Shown here: positions 34,672 to 45,083 of the stretch, one piece after another
Layout: the number at the start of each line of letters is the position of its first letter
Position numbering within the stretch: position 1 is the first letter of the stretch
Assembly (NCBI GenBank): GCA_021186555.1
Contig: JAJKFL010000011.1
Location: 38,664,995-38,728,994, forward strand
DNA: 64,000 bases
Direction: 5' to 3'
From: Reticulitermes speratus
Lineage: Eukaryota > Arthropoda > Insecta > Blattodea > Rhinotermitidae
Notes under the pieces: generated by a model
Told to the model about the DNA's origin: nothing
Databases searched by the model: none
Seen by the model: the letters and a program-made list of their open reading frames with translations, nothing else
Position numbers and translations under genes: made by a program

Positions 34672-34689
34672 TGGTGTCAGGTGTGTGTG
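34672..34689 (+). other. Primer binding site, probably tRNA-Leu
   Basis: TGGTGTCAGGTGTG directly follows the 5' LTR. TGGTGTCAG is complementary to the CTGACACCA 3' end of animal tRNA-Leu; later positions match only partly. Confidence 0.65.
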
Positions 34690-35118
34690 GGGTTTTACAA
34701 CAACTCTGCAACACTGGAGCAGTAAGAAGAAGGAAGACGCCGAAGAACTACAGAATCTGCTAGACAGATAATTCTGCAGTTCGAGAAGAAAAACCAGACA
34801 GCAGACGGAGTCCGGCGACAGGCTGAGTCCGGTAGCAGAGAAGAAATCCAGGCAACAGGCAGAGTCCAGGACCAGGCAGAGTCCCAGGCAGCAGGCAGAG
34901 CGGTAGCAGAGAAGAAATCCAGGCAACAGGTCAGAGTCCAGCACCAGGCGAGCCCAGCCAGCAGGCAGAGCCGGTAGCAGAGAAGAAATCGAGGCAGCAA
35001 GCAGAGTCGAGGCAGCAGGCAGAGTTGCAGCAAACCAGAAGCGTCAACGCGGGCCAGTCCACAGCGTACCGACGTCTTCAAGCCAGCGCACAGCGCAAAG
35101 TGAGTACTTGCTCAATCC
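34690..35118 (+). other. LTR element leader with degenerate internal repeats
   Basis: Purine-rich leader in which CAGGCAGAGTCC-, GCAGCAGGCAGAG- and GTAGCAGAGAAGAAATC-like blocks recur irregularly between about 34790 and 35030. No complete ORF. It may hold packaging signals, which cannot be judged from sequence alone. Confidence 0.5.
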
Positions 35119-35967
35119 ATGCCAAACCTGTACCCGAACCTAGATACTGAGGTTGTAAGCCCAGATAGTAATACTGCCAATATGACGGAATTTATTTCCG
35201 TAGGTGAAGCCCTAAAATTGGTAACACCGTTTAAAGGTGAAAAGAGGGATGTCTTGGCGTTTATCGCCAACGTAGACACTGCTTTTGAAGTTATCGACCC
35301 AAGAAATGAGGGTACGTTGTTCAAGTTCGTATTAACGAGAATTAGTGGGGAACCCAGGACTGCCATTGCTCATAGAAATCTAGAGACATGGGAAGAATTA
35401 AAAGAGTTTTTAAAGAATACATATACAGAAAAGAGAACGCTTGATTACCACGCGAATCAATTGTTTAGCACTAAGCAAACAAAAGGGGAAAACGTATCAG
35501 AATGGATACAGCGAGTCCAGAAGCTAGGCTCGAAATTCCGAGAAGCTGCTTTGCAGGATTGTGAGCAAGAAGAGAGGGCAGGAATATTAACGCTTGCAGA
35601 CAAATTGAGAAATATTTGTTTCATACAGGGTCTGTATTCTGACAGAATACAAACATTGTAAGGAGTAGGAATCATGCTAGCTTTGATGAGATAGCTGAAA
35701 CTGCTCTAGAGGAAGAAAGTGCTATAGTGTTCAAAGAATGAAAGGTACAAAGTTAATAATGCAAATACAGAAGGTCCGAAGTGCAGTAACTGCAATAAGT
35801 TAGGGCATGTAGCAAGTAGATGCTATTTAAGGGATAGAAAAGACACAAGGGTGAATCAATTCTCGGCGAGAAATGAAAACCGAGAAGCAACCAGGGATAT
35901 TACTTGTTACAATTGCCAGGGAAAAGGACACGTCGCGAAGCAATGTAGAAAACCTAAAAATACATAG
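35119..35967 (+). pseudogene. gag: gag-like polyprotein, frameshifted
   Basis: An open stretch of 180 codons (35119-35661) has the composition and the LFKFVLTRISGEPRTAI region of insect errantivirus Gag capsids. It stops at 35659. The reading then continues in the frame one base back (about 35658-35740), and later returns to the first frame for two CCHC zinc knuckles: CSNCNKLGHVASRC at 35782-35823 and CYNCQGKGHVAKQC at 35905-35946, ending at 35965-35967. In intact relatives these parts form one protein that builds the particle and binds RNA. At least two indels break it here. The leader-side start at 35119 is the first ATG of the open frame and is not otherwise proven. Confidence 0.8.
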
Positions 35968-36058
35968 AGAGGCAGGGTGTAAACAGGGAAAGAAACGGAA
36001 ATAACCGTTCGGGAAACGAGTTTCGACCATCGGTAAGCAGCAGTCGACCGACGGTCCA

Positions 36059-36613
36059 ATTTACTCAATAGGCTGCATTGGAGAAGCAAATGTAGAATTC
36101 CTTAGGCTAAAAGTAGATATTAGCAAGGAAAATGAATTGTTGCTACTAGTCGATACTGGGGCAGACATTAGTCTTTTAAAAGGGAATAAGTTAGTAGGAA
36201 ACACAGAGTATGATCCCGACAAGAAAATAAGAGTGAAATGTGTAGACGGATCCCCAATGGAAACCCACGGTGTGGTGGAAGCAAAAATCGAACTAGGGAA
36301 TAGTTCTATCAGACACGGATTCCAGTTAGTGAATAACCAGGTAGATATCCCATGCGACGGAATCTTAGGACGTGATTTTCTCCAACGCGTGAAAGCGAAG
36401 ATTTGCTATGAGACGCGAACTGTGGAATTAAACGGGGAGATACATAAAATGAAGGGTAAAACAGAACAGTTAGAAGAAAGAGAAACAAGGGTAAAGAAAA
36501 TTGAATTAATTAAATTACCTCCACGGACGGAGAGCATTGTGAGACTACCAGTGACACCGGGATCACCGCTGGTAGGGGTAATAAATAAGTGGGAGATACA
36601 AGAAGGGGTATAG
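36059..36613 (+). pseudogene. pol: pol: aspartic protease segment
   Basis: The frame contains LLVDTGADISLL (36146-36181), the retropepsin active-site triplet DTG, and CDGILGRDFL about 70 residues later, the conserved flank of the retroviral protease fold. Homologous residues upstream of the first ATG (36137) are in frame from about 36059, as expected for a pol part reached by frameshift from gag. A stop at 36611-36613 separates it from RT. Confidence 0.85.
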
Positions 36614-36869
36614 TAGCGGCTTCGATTGACCAAAGTAAATGAGGGCTATGTGATGACCAGCATTTTAAACACTAATGACAAAGAGGTGGAAATGAAGGAA
36701 CCTTTAGTGGAATTAGAAAGTTTGACACAACATGGAGTAATGACCGAAATACTGAGTTCAATTCCCAGAATAGAGAAAAGAACATTTTAGAACAATTTGA
36801 GGTTAGAACACTTGAATAATGAGGAGGAAAAATTATTGGTTGAAACATGTTAGACTTTCAAGATATTTT

Positions 36870-37675
36870 ACCTGCCGGGAGATAAACTAAGCAGTACGGG
36901 GGCAACGCAACATTCAATCAGCATTGAACCCGGAACTGAACCCATAATACTAGGACCATACAGGTTACCAGAAACCAGAAACAAGAAGTGAGAAACAAGT
37001 GCAGAAACTATTGAAAGAAGGAATAATAGAGGAAAGTAGTTCACCCTGGAATAGCCCAATGCTAGTAGTACCGAAAAAAATGGATGCCAGCGGGCAACAG
37101 AAATTTAGGTTGGTAGTGGACTACAGAAAACTAAATGAGAAAACTGTAGGGAATGCTTATCCACTACCAGATATAACTGAAATACTTGACCAGTTAGGAC
37201 AAGCGAAATATTTCTCTTGTTTGGATTTAGCAATGGGGTACCACCAAATTGATATGAACCCGATGATATAGATAAAACAGCTTTCAGTACGAAAGGAAAG
37301 GACACTGGGCATATAAGAGAATGCCTTTGGATTAAAAACAGCACCGGCTACGTTCCAAAAGATGATGAAACGGTATTAAGTGGGTTAACGGGAACAAGGT
37401 GTTTTGTTTTTCTAGATGATATTGTAATTTACGCAAACTCATTGGCAGATCACGATAGGAAATTAAGAGATGTATTTGGAAGGTTGCGAAAAAACAATCT
37501 GAAGTTACAACCAGATAAATGTGAATTTTTGCGAAAAGAAGTAACTTTTCTTGGACATAAAATTTCGGAATTCGGAGTCGAACCCGACTCTCGTAAGATA
37601 GAGGCAATAAAGAATTTCCCAACTCCTAGGACGGCTAAACAGCTGAAGAGTTTTCTGGGGTTAGCGGGTATTATA
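36870..37675 (+). pseudogene. pol: pol: reverse transcriptase segment, frameshifted
   Basis: An open part at 36999-37271 contains SSPWNSPMLVVPKK, FRLVVDYRKLN, YPLPDI and FSCLDLAMGYHQI, including the first catalytic aspartate (LDL). It stops at 37271. Further on, in another frame, are LKTAPATFQ-type residues (about 37330) and FLDDIVIY (about 37409-37432) with the catalytic Asp pair. The frame continues through NNLKLQPDKCEFL and VTFLGHKIS to about 37670. At least three frame changes occur in 800 bp. All recognisable RT catalytic residues are present, so the damage is by indels and not loss of active-site codons. Confidence 0.88.
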
Positions 37676-38200
37676 GAAGGTTCGTGCCTCAATTCAGTAA
37701 AGTAGCAGCTCCACTGCATAAATTACTAAAAAAGGATGCGAAATATACATGGGAAGAAAACCAAGAAATTGCTTTTCAGACACTAAAACAAAAGCTAATG
37801 TCACAACCGATTTTGCAGTATCCAGATTTTTCGAAGGAATTTATCCTGACGACTGACGCATCGAATGAAGGTGCAGGAGCGGTCTTGTCACAAGGTGCAA
37901 TAGGTAAAGATTTACCTATTGCATACGCAAGCCGTAGTTTTAACAAAGCAGAAAAGAATTACAGCACAGTGGAAAAAGAATTAGTCCGCAATTGTATGGG
38001 GAATCAAACATTTCAGGCCATATTTGTATGGTAGAAGATTTAAAGTAGTAAGTGACCATAAACCCCTAACTTGGATTATGAATGTTAAAGATCCAGGTTC
38101 GAGGTTATTGAGATGGCGTATTCAACTCGAAGAATACGACTATGAAATAGTATATAAACCAGGAGTGCAGAACTCAAATGCAGACGCACTGTCCAGATAG
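37676..38200 (+). pseudogene. pol: pol: RNase H segment, frameshifted
   Basis: The open part 37684-38034 has LTTDASNEGAGAVLSQ (first catalytic Asp) and NYSTVEKEL (catalytic Glu). After a frame change near 37985-38000 the reading continues with VVSDHKPLTWI (catalytic Asp) and NADALS, ending at about 38200. This is the RNase H domain order of Ty3/gypsy Pol. It abuts RT and integrase as expected. Confidence 0.87.
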
Positions 38201-39288
38201 GAAATATCGTTAAACAAGAGAATGAAAGTGAGGAAGTAGATTCTGATATGAAAATCAAAATTCTGAAAGAAAACCACGACTCGATCCTCGGTGGTCATCG
38301 TGGCATGAATAAAACTTACGAGTCAATTAAAAGGTACTATCAGTGGCCAAACATGAAAAGTGAAGTAGAAGAATACGTAAAAAAATGTGCTAAATGTCAA
38401 ATAAATAAAACGTTAAAACCAAAAAGGAAGGCCCCTATGGAGATTACAACTACAGCCAAACACCCTTTTGAAAAGTGTGCGCTAGACATAGTTGGCCCAA
38501 TGACAGAAACAAATTCGGGGAACAAGTATATCCTTACATTTCAGGATAACCTAAGCAAATTTCTTGTAGCAATACCCATTTCCCAACAGGATGCAGAAAC
38601 CGTAGCAAGAGAGTTTGTACTAAAAATTGTGTTAACGTTTGGTGCACCTGCAGAAGTATTGACAGACCAAGGTTCAAATTTTCTAAGTGACCTTTTTAAA
38701 AGCACGTGCAGACTGCTGAAAATTAAAAAGATTCAGACGACGGCTTTTCACCCAGAGTCAAACGGTAGTTTAGAGAGAAGCATAGAGTGCTAGCAGAGTA
38801 CTTGCGGCACTATGTACGGGAAGACCAAACAAATTGGGATGAGTGGGTTCCGTACGCGGCTATGTATACAATACCACAGTACATACGACAACAGGGTATA
38901 CACCGTTTGAATTAGTATATGGGTTTCAATCAGAAGTACCTTCGGCACTCGAGAGAAATACCTAAGGTGCAATATAATTATGACGATTTCCTAACAGGAA
39001 TTAAAAGGGAGGATGCAGTCAGCTCACGAAGTTGGGCCAGGCAGAGATTAATATGAGTAAAGAAAAAGTAAGGAGTATTATGATAAAGGCTCCGAAATGT
39101 GGAATTCAAAGTTGGACAGAAAGTGTTGCTGTTTGATGAAACAGTAGCGTAGGGGAAGGTCCAAGAAACTTAGTCCTCAATACGTTGGTCCATATGAAAT
39201 ACTATCAGTAGATGGGGTCAATGTAACTATAAAAAAAGGTCGCAACGCCCAGAAAGTACATGTAAACAGAATAAGACCGTTCTATTAA
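38201..39288 (+). pseudogene. pol: pol: integrase segment, broken after the catalytic core
   Basis: Open from before 38248 to 38793. An HHCC zinc-binding domain (H in ENHDSILGGHRG, then KKCAKCQ) precedes the DDE core: ALDIVGP (Asp), LTDQGSNF (Asp) and HPESNGSLERS (Glu). A frameshift or stop follows at 38791. The C-terminal region is readable in pieces: VREDQTNWDEWVPYA, VGQKVLLFDE and a final PYEILSVDGVNV-like stretch ending at 39288 after RIRPFY. The last part is the GPY/F-type module of gypsy integrases. Several stops (about 38905, 39148) break it. Confidence 0.87.
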
Positions 39289-39446
39289 GATAAAGTGCAT
39301 GAAAATATATATATACACATAAATAGGTAGAGAAACAGCTTCAAGGGGAAATATAGGCTCAAGTACTGTGTAGGAATGTATACGCAAGGTAAGGTAGTAT
39401 TTGTTTGTTTTATTTGCAGGATGGGACACCCAACCCTGGGACTGTA

Positions 39447-41289
39447 ATGGTGATAATCATCACTGGCAACATTGTTAGATGCGGTGGCATTAAATGATTT
39501 AGGTTATGCAATAGCAAACTTACAATGAATCACCTGGAATTACTATGAAACAAAGGTGTGGCAGTAATATATAATAATGCGTGGAGGACCATTGTATATG
39601 TAAATCTCAACAAGCTTGATAATGAGACATTGATGTTAAGGCAATACATAAATCATGTGGACATGCTATGTCAGAAAACTAGCATCAGAAATTGGACAGG
39701 ATGCGCTCACTTCGATTCAGATACTAGGGAACGCCTGAATCAAATAACTAGAACAGAAAAGTTTATTGAAGGAAATTACGGGGCAACAAACAGGTGGAAG
39801 TAGGAAAAAGAGGGAAGTTTTCAATTTTGTAGGAGAACTGAGCAAAATATTATTTGGAACCATGGACGAGGATGATGCAAAATACTACAACGAGCAGATT
39901 AAACTATTTGACAAAATTCAGAGGATGTAACTTCACTCATGAAGCAGCAACTTTATGTAGTAAAGTCTTCACTGGGAGCGGTCAACAACACGTTGGCAGA
40001 TGTTGAATATAACGAGGGTTTGCTAAAAGAAGGGATGAACAAAATTAATCATTATATAAGTACCTTGAAATCAGAAGCAGTGGAAAGAATGAATGTAATC
40101 GGTGCAAGAGTTGAGGTTGAGGGACACCTATTAAGAGCAAGTAATGCGATGACCGCATTACAACGCGATTTGGATTTGTTAATTAATAGTGTAATGAATG
40201 CACAGAAGGGAGTGTTACAACCTCAAGTAATTTCCCCAGTCACATTGATGGAGGTTTTAATAAAGAGTATTCCAGCTTTTCCAAAGGACACAACCTACCT
40301 TTCCCATTGAGCAAGGACTCAGTACATTTGATACTTAGATTATGTGAACTTCAAGTGTACATAAAGAATGGTATTTTAGGCTATGTTATTGCATTACCAC
40401 TGTAAACAGAGGAAATTTTAATATTTATAGATTGATCCCAATTCCTGTTCCATTGATCGCACCAAGTATTTATACATTGACACAGGTAAGTCATTTTTGT
40501 GGATCGATCCAAGCAAGACAATATTACTTCATGACAGATAATGAATGGATGAATTCTGCAAATAGTGAATACTATGTCATATGTGTGTAAACAAACCACC
40601 TCTCCTCTCTTCCCACCTACATGATAATTGTATGGTAAAACTGTTACAACCCAGAGGATCTGTTCCATCAAGTTGTGACAAACGTATTGTCGAAATTTCA
40701 AGTTCAATTTGGACTCAATTGACAATAATGAGTGGATTTATTTTGTACCCACCAGTGAGAGTGTCACTATTCTGTGTACAGAGAGACCTCCAGTGGACGT
40801 AGTAGTATCAGGGATTGGAAAATTAGGATTAAGTGCCAGTTGTAAAGGATTTGGAAAATCCGCATTATTTCAAACCCATACCATCTTGAATGCTGAAAAT
40901 CAAGGGTATGAAAGTGACTTTCTAGCCAAGTAAATTTAGAATATGAATGCTGTGAGGAACTAAATATGAAACTTAATATTAGTACTCTACACCTGAATAC
41001 CAGTTACAAGCATATTGTTTCACATTTAGACGATCTAAAAATTGCTAGTCATAAGGTATCTGAGGTGGAAAATATGATAAGAGAACAAGAATGGAAAAGG
41101 GTGCACACCTCGGCTCATAACACATATTCTGTACTTGTGTATGTTTGTTTAACAGCCATAGGATTGTATGTTGCATATAAACTGTACAACTGTTGTAAAG
41201 GAAGAGTCAATTGTGTAAAAGCTATCACAGACACGGCTGGATCAAGCAATATTGTAAACATCAAAATACATACAGTAATGAAAGCCTAG
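39447..41289 (+). pseudogene. env: env-like glycoprotein gene, frameshifted
   Basis: Located between integrase and the 3' LTR, as in errantiviruses. A first open part (39558-39803) ends near a basic, furin-like RKKR block (39802-39813), followed in another frame by a glycine- and phenylalanine-containing hydrophobic stretch that would correspond to a fusion peptide. A second open part (39939-40310) is helical with heptad-like spacing. A third (40709-40933) and a fourth (40966-41289) follow. The fourth has one strongly hydrophobic segment of about 20 residues (about 41125-41190), then a short basic tail, as in a membrane anchor. This layout agrees with the baculovirus-F-like envelope proteins of insect errantiviruses. 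At least five breaks are present, so it cannot be translated as one protein here. Confidence 0.8.
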
Positions 41290-41425
41290 CCATGTCACAG
41301 AAGACGTGCCATTGCAGGAATTGAAACAGACTACCGATGAGGCGAAGCCCCGCAGGTCAAACCGTCTGCGCAACGCCAAATCTTGTTTTTAACAGACCAA
41401 TTAAGGTGTAAATTGGTCTTCCCTT

Positions 41426-41436
41426 AGGGGTGGAGG
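41426..41436 (+). other. Polypurine tract
   Basis: AGGGGTGGAGG immediately precedes the 3' LTR (TGTTAT..), the expected position for the plus-strand primer. Confidence 0.85.
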
Positions 41437-42415
41437 TGTTATATATGCTGAACATACGCCTATTAGAGGTATTGCGTAGTGTCTATTAGTGTGTCTATTA
41501 GCAAGGGTTATAAAGAGATAGAATAGAGGTGTTACACATAGGTATTGTAATGATAGAGGTGTTACACATAGGTATTGTAAATGAGGTTCCATTATTGTAA
41601 TAATTTTTTTATAATACTTTATTCATTGTACACGGCATAAGGAACCGTTCAATTCAATATTGTGAAAGATACGGGCAATCAGTCTGTTATTCCAGACGAT
41701 GTTATTATTAGAAGAGGTTATAAGGGCATCATGACAAACAGGAAGGGAACAATATCCAATTTATGTTATTACGCCTGTGTGACAAGGTTTATTGTAATAG
41801 TTATCACATCTGTGTGACAGCACTCAAATTTATGCTTATTACGTATGGGTGACGAAGTTCATTATAATACTTTCAGTCTGACCCAAAACAATTAACTCTC
41901 TTAAATGTATTATGATATGAGGGTACCACGCCTGTACGGCAGCTGAGTCTAATTAAGGAGTGTGATAGTGTGAGAGACCTTTAAACTGTAGTCTCTCACC
42001 CCTGACCTAAAAGAATGATAATTCTTTTAACGTTTGACGTAAAACCCTAAAAGTAAATTGAAAGCAATTGTGTAAACTATAAGCAGTCGACTTCCAAACA
42101 TTCTCATTATATTTAATTAAGAGGATATGTTTGTAAGCCACGTCAGAGTTGAGATAAGATTAGACTAATCAACTATAAAAGCCTTGTTACTCAACCTGAC
42201 GGGCACTCTTAGTCACATTGTCAGTCTGGACGTCAGGCGGGCTAGACCTGCCAGCAGCAGCAGCTACGAAATAAACCTTCTTCTGGCTTCATCATCAGTT
42301 GTTGTACTATAACCCTGAGCGAACACAACCTATCCGCTTTCCGCTCGGCAATCATTCAACCGTATCCACAAGCGAGGGCGCCTCAACGGACAACCTTCGG
42401 TTACCGGATACAACA
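41437..42415 (+). repeat. 3' LTR
   Basis: TG..CA ends as in the 5' copy. A 30-bp segment with GAGGTGTTACACATAGGTAT is present twice in tandem at about 41526-41582. Differences from the 5' LTR after the first 200 bp are mostly one-base indels in homopolymers and a G/A change in AGTC(G/A)CATTG. Confidence 0.93.
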
Positions 42416-42530
42416 CTCTTCCAAAACTTCCTGACCGGCTATGGGGCCCACAAAATGTCCTGATGAGTGGATACAGGCTTCTCAGGGGTAAAGCTGTCGG
42501 GGCGTGAGGTTTGACCGTTCACGTATATCT
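42416..42530 (+). mobile_element. tRNA-derived SINE, right part
   Basis: Starts with the CTCT duplication and continues TTCCTGACCGGCTATGGGGC, GATACAGGCTTCTCAGGGGT and AAAGCTGTCGGGGCGTGAGG. It completes the SINE begun at 33600. Confidence 0.65.
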
Positions 42531-43421
42531 GTCTAATGCAGAGGTTAAGACTGAGTACAGCTGTACCCCCACTTATCCTGTGTGCTTTCATGGTGTTTAC
42601 AGGGAGGAAGTGGCCGTTACTGTCTTATAAGGGACGTGTGGCCGTGCACGTTGTTCACCCCTGTGTGATCTCTTCTGTGTGTGATGATTACTTTACGTGT
42701 TACTGCCTTACAGTAACTTAATAACCGTGTTTGGTTGCGGGAAGTTTTCGTGCGAAGCTCGCAGCACAAAAAGCTGTCGTGTTTTCCTAACCTGCAAATC
42801 AGATAATCTTCCCACGTCATGTGATTTAACGGCATTGACTAAACTCTTTTCAGTAAACTAGATGGAGTACTCCATGTGAAGACTTATACAGAAAGTATTT
42901 ATAAATCAAATCATACTCTGAAAATTGGGACAACAGATTTCCTCCGAAACGTCGGTGTTGTGTACCAAACTACGACTTATAGCCTCAACGAGATCATCTC
43001 ATATAAACTGTGTTACATCGCTATATGTTGTGTTGGTCCCGGGTTCAATTCCGATCTCAGAGACTTGCTACAATGACTGACGTTTAGCTGTGGTCTCTTC
43101 ATTTCCTGCAGGCAGTTTCCGGGATTGCACCACAAATTACGCCAACATTTCTTCCTTCTACATCCTCCCAAATTAATTCTTTATGTTGCAGTTTGGCACA
43201 CTTTTCTCTTCCCCACTTCTCACCCCGCGCTTTTAGTTCAGTGTGCCGGTTTTGTGGCCCAACAATCTGGAGAAATAATTAGGAAACAGAGCTGCAAAGT
43301 TGAGTTTCGGACAGTAGTACCTGTTGTGACTAGGTCCATGAGTGTTCATTAACCATTTAGAGAAGAAAACTACCATTTACAGTTGGTTTCAAAATTGGAA
43401 CTGTAGTCCCTGATGATAGTA
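42531..43421. other. Unassigned DNA with a degenerate hammerhead-like copy at 42905-42962
   Basis: CTGAAAATTGGGACAACAGA then TCCTCCGAAACGTCGGTG is a diverged relative of the motif at 9589-9634. A box-B-like GGGTTCAATTCCG lies at about 43041. No gene recognised. Confidence 0.4.
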
Positions 43422-43498
43422 CAGGGTATACACAAAAGAATGGTGCGGTATTCATATAATATACATTGAAACCGCACCATTATTTTGTGTATGCCTTG
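43422..43498. mobile_element. 77-bp hairpin MITE, TA target site
   Basis: CAGGGTATACACAAAAGAAT and ATTATTTTGTGTATGCCTTG form inverted arms around a roughly 20-base centre; TA flanks both sides (43420-43421, 43499-43500). It is the minimal form of the MITE at 5879-6271. Confidence 0.85.
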
Positions 43499-43842
43499 TA
43501 TAATTTTGCCGAAACGTGTTGCAGCAATATGTTGACTATTTTTATATATTTGATGTGATGCGTTTGTTTGTATATTACAATAAAAATAAATACACTCATT
43601 GCTGTGTTTCTACTTACAAGTCGGCCATGATTTATTTAATTTTGTGCGTGAAGACTTTTGATTTTAACCAATTCATGCCTAAGTATTTATAATCTCTCAT
43701 CAAGTATTATTCATTATTTTTAGGTGCAAAGATATGTTATTATCATAACAATAACATAATTCGTTAATTATGTTTTACACCAACCAAATGCTCATATTTA
43801 TGTAAAGAACACTAAAATATTCTATAAATTATTAGATAAAAA

Positions 43843-43886
43843 ACACCAACATATGTTTCGACTTATCGATAAGCCATCCTCAGGGG
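43843..43886 (-). other. Hammerhead-ribozyme-like motif, left arm
   Basis: Minus-strand copy of the motif at 43987-44032, with the same core and helix II. Stem I differs at one base (GGTG in place of GGGG). Confidence 0.55.
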
Positions 43887-43986
43887 GTGTCACAACAGCT
43901 TTTTTTATAAAACACGTACACATATTGGTCCTCTGTAGAGGAGTATAGTGGAGTATATACGTGTTTTATAAACAAGCTGTTGTGAC

Positions 43987-44032
43987 ACCCCCTGAGGATG
44001 GCTTATCGATAAGTCGAAACATATGTTGGGGT
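43987..44032 (+). other. Hammerhead-ribozyme-like motif, right arm
   Basis: Segments in order: ACCCC (43987-43991), CTGAGGA (43992-43998), T, helix GGCTTA/TAAGTC with loop TCGA (44000-44015, one G-T wobble), GAA, AC-ATAT-GT mini-helix, T (44027, predicted cleavage residue), GGGGT pairing with ACCCC. Stem I is 5 bp, stem II 6 bp, stem III 2 bp. The only departure from the classic core is the extra T before helix II, shared by all copies here. Confidence 0.62.
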
Positions 44033-44109
44033 TTTTTATCTAACATTTTATAGAATATTTTAGTGTTCTTTAAATAAATATGTGTATTTGGTTGGTGTAA
44101 AACATAATG

Positions 44110-44654
44110 TTAAAAAATGCACGGTGAAATCAGAATAAACATAATTCGCGTCTTCGCCATGTTGTCGTTTGTAACTGAAAATGCAGAGCAATTTTTATTT
44201 CTGGGTGTAGTTAATACGTTGAGGTTGGGAGTCTCATTGAAACAAAGAATACAGTTGGTAGGGTAATAGCGGCATGACCCTTATGCTGAATTTATCAGAT
44301 AGTCCTGCTGGTATAAAAGCTGCCCGATTATCCTCTTTTTTATTTTCTCCTGGAGGCTGGTCTCCATGGCGACGACACAAAGAGTCGGTTCATTGCCAGT
44401 CACACATGACACTTGTCCGAGATACCGCCGAACAATGGAACGCAGAATGGCGGAAAACACGTTTGTGTGCCCAGCATTTGCCCATTTTCTCGTTGAATAG
44501 AAATGTCTAAGTGAGTTAACCTTACTGCGGAGCCGCTAAGAACTTGTCGACCGGCCACTGCTTTGTGTGTCCGCGTCTGTGATTGTGTTGTTGCTGTGGG
44601 ACACACTTTATGAATGCGTAATTACATTAGCTATATTTAGCTACGTAAGTCTGG
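44110..44654. other. Unassigned DNA; X-box-like site at 44360-44373
   Basis: GTCTCCATGGCGAC resembles the RFX X-box. No coding region recognised; an ORF at 44274-44510 has no motif. Confidence 0.35.
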
Positions 44655-45083
44655 AGCATAGCTTTGTATGGTGCTGAAACGTGGACACTTCGGAAAGTAG
44701 ATCAGATGTATCTGGAAAGTTTTGGAATGTGGTGCTGGAGAAGACTGGAGAAGATCAGTTGGACCGATCGTGTGAGAAATGAAGAAGTATTACACAGAGT
44801 GAAGGAGGAGAGGAATATCGTACATACAATAAAAAGAAGAAAGGCTAACTGGATTGGTCACATCTTGCGTAGGAACTGCCTTCTGAAACATGTGATTGAA
44901 GGAAAGTTAGAGGGAAGGATAGAAATGACGGGAAGACGGGGGAGAAGACGTAAGCAGCTACTGGATGACCTTAAGGAAAAGAGAAGGTACTGTAAATTGA
45001 AAGAGGAAACACTAGATCGCACTTTATGGAGAACTGGCTTTGGAAGAGGCTACGGACCTGTCGTAAGACAGACTGCAGAATGA
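44655..45083 (+). pseudogene. Non-LTR retrotransposon RT C-terminus, 5'-truncated
   Basis: The ORF 44664-45083 (139 codons) reads MYGAETWTLRKVDQ, then SWTDRVRNEEVLHRVKEE, RRKANWIGHILRRN, HVIEGKLEGRIEMTGR and QLLDDLKEK. This is the conserved C-terminal tail found after the reverse-transcriptase domain in an abundant insect non-LTR family. I do not see the RT catalytic motif or the endonuclease, so the copy is 5'-truncated, as usual for LINE insertions. The frame ends in ..VVRQTAE-stop inside the first 39-bp repeat. Related fragments lie at 24895-25204 and 63100-63455. Confidence 0.8.

Larger units (their letters stand above)
33714..42415 (+). mobile_element. Errantivirus-like LTR retrotransposon with env (insect endogenous retrovirus type)
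   Basis: An 8.7-kb element with 5' LTR 33714-34670, primer binding site, gag, protease, RT, RNase H, integrase, env, polypurine tract and 3' LTR 41437-42415. It is flanked by a 4-bp duplication CTCT (33710-33713 and 42416-42419). The order protease-RT-RNase H-integrase is that of Ty3/gypsy elements, and the added env gene places it with insect errantiviruses. All coding parts carry frameshifts or stops in this sequence, so it is not functional as read. The LTRs are close to identical over their last roughly 750 bp, which implies a fairly recent insertion. Confidence 0.93.
43769..44109. mobile_element. Large palindromic element with hammerhead-like motif in each arm
   Basis: Arms begin TGTTTTACACCAACCAAATG and end with the complement CATTTGGTTGGTGTAAAACA (one base different, ATATGTGTATTTGG). 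Inner arms include CAACATATGTTTCGACTTAT and its complement. The loop region is about 43920-43960. Downstream is AAATGCACGGTGAA. No ORF. The ends belong to the ACCAAC-AATGCA family. Confidence 0.85.
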
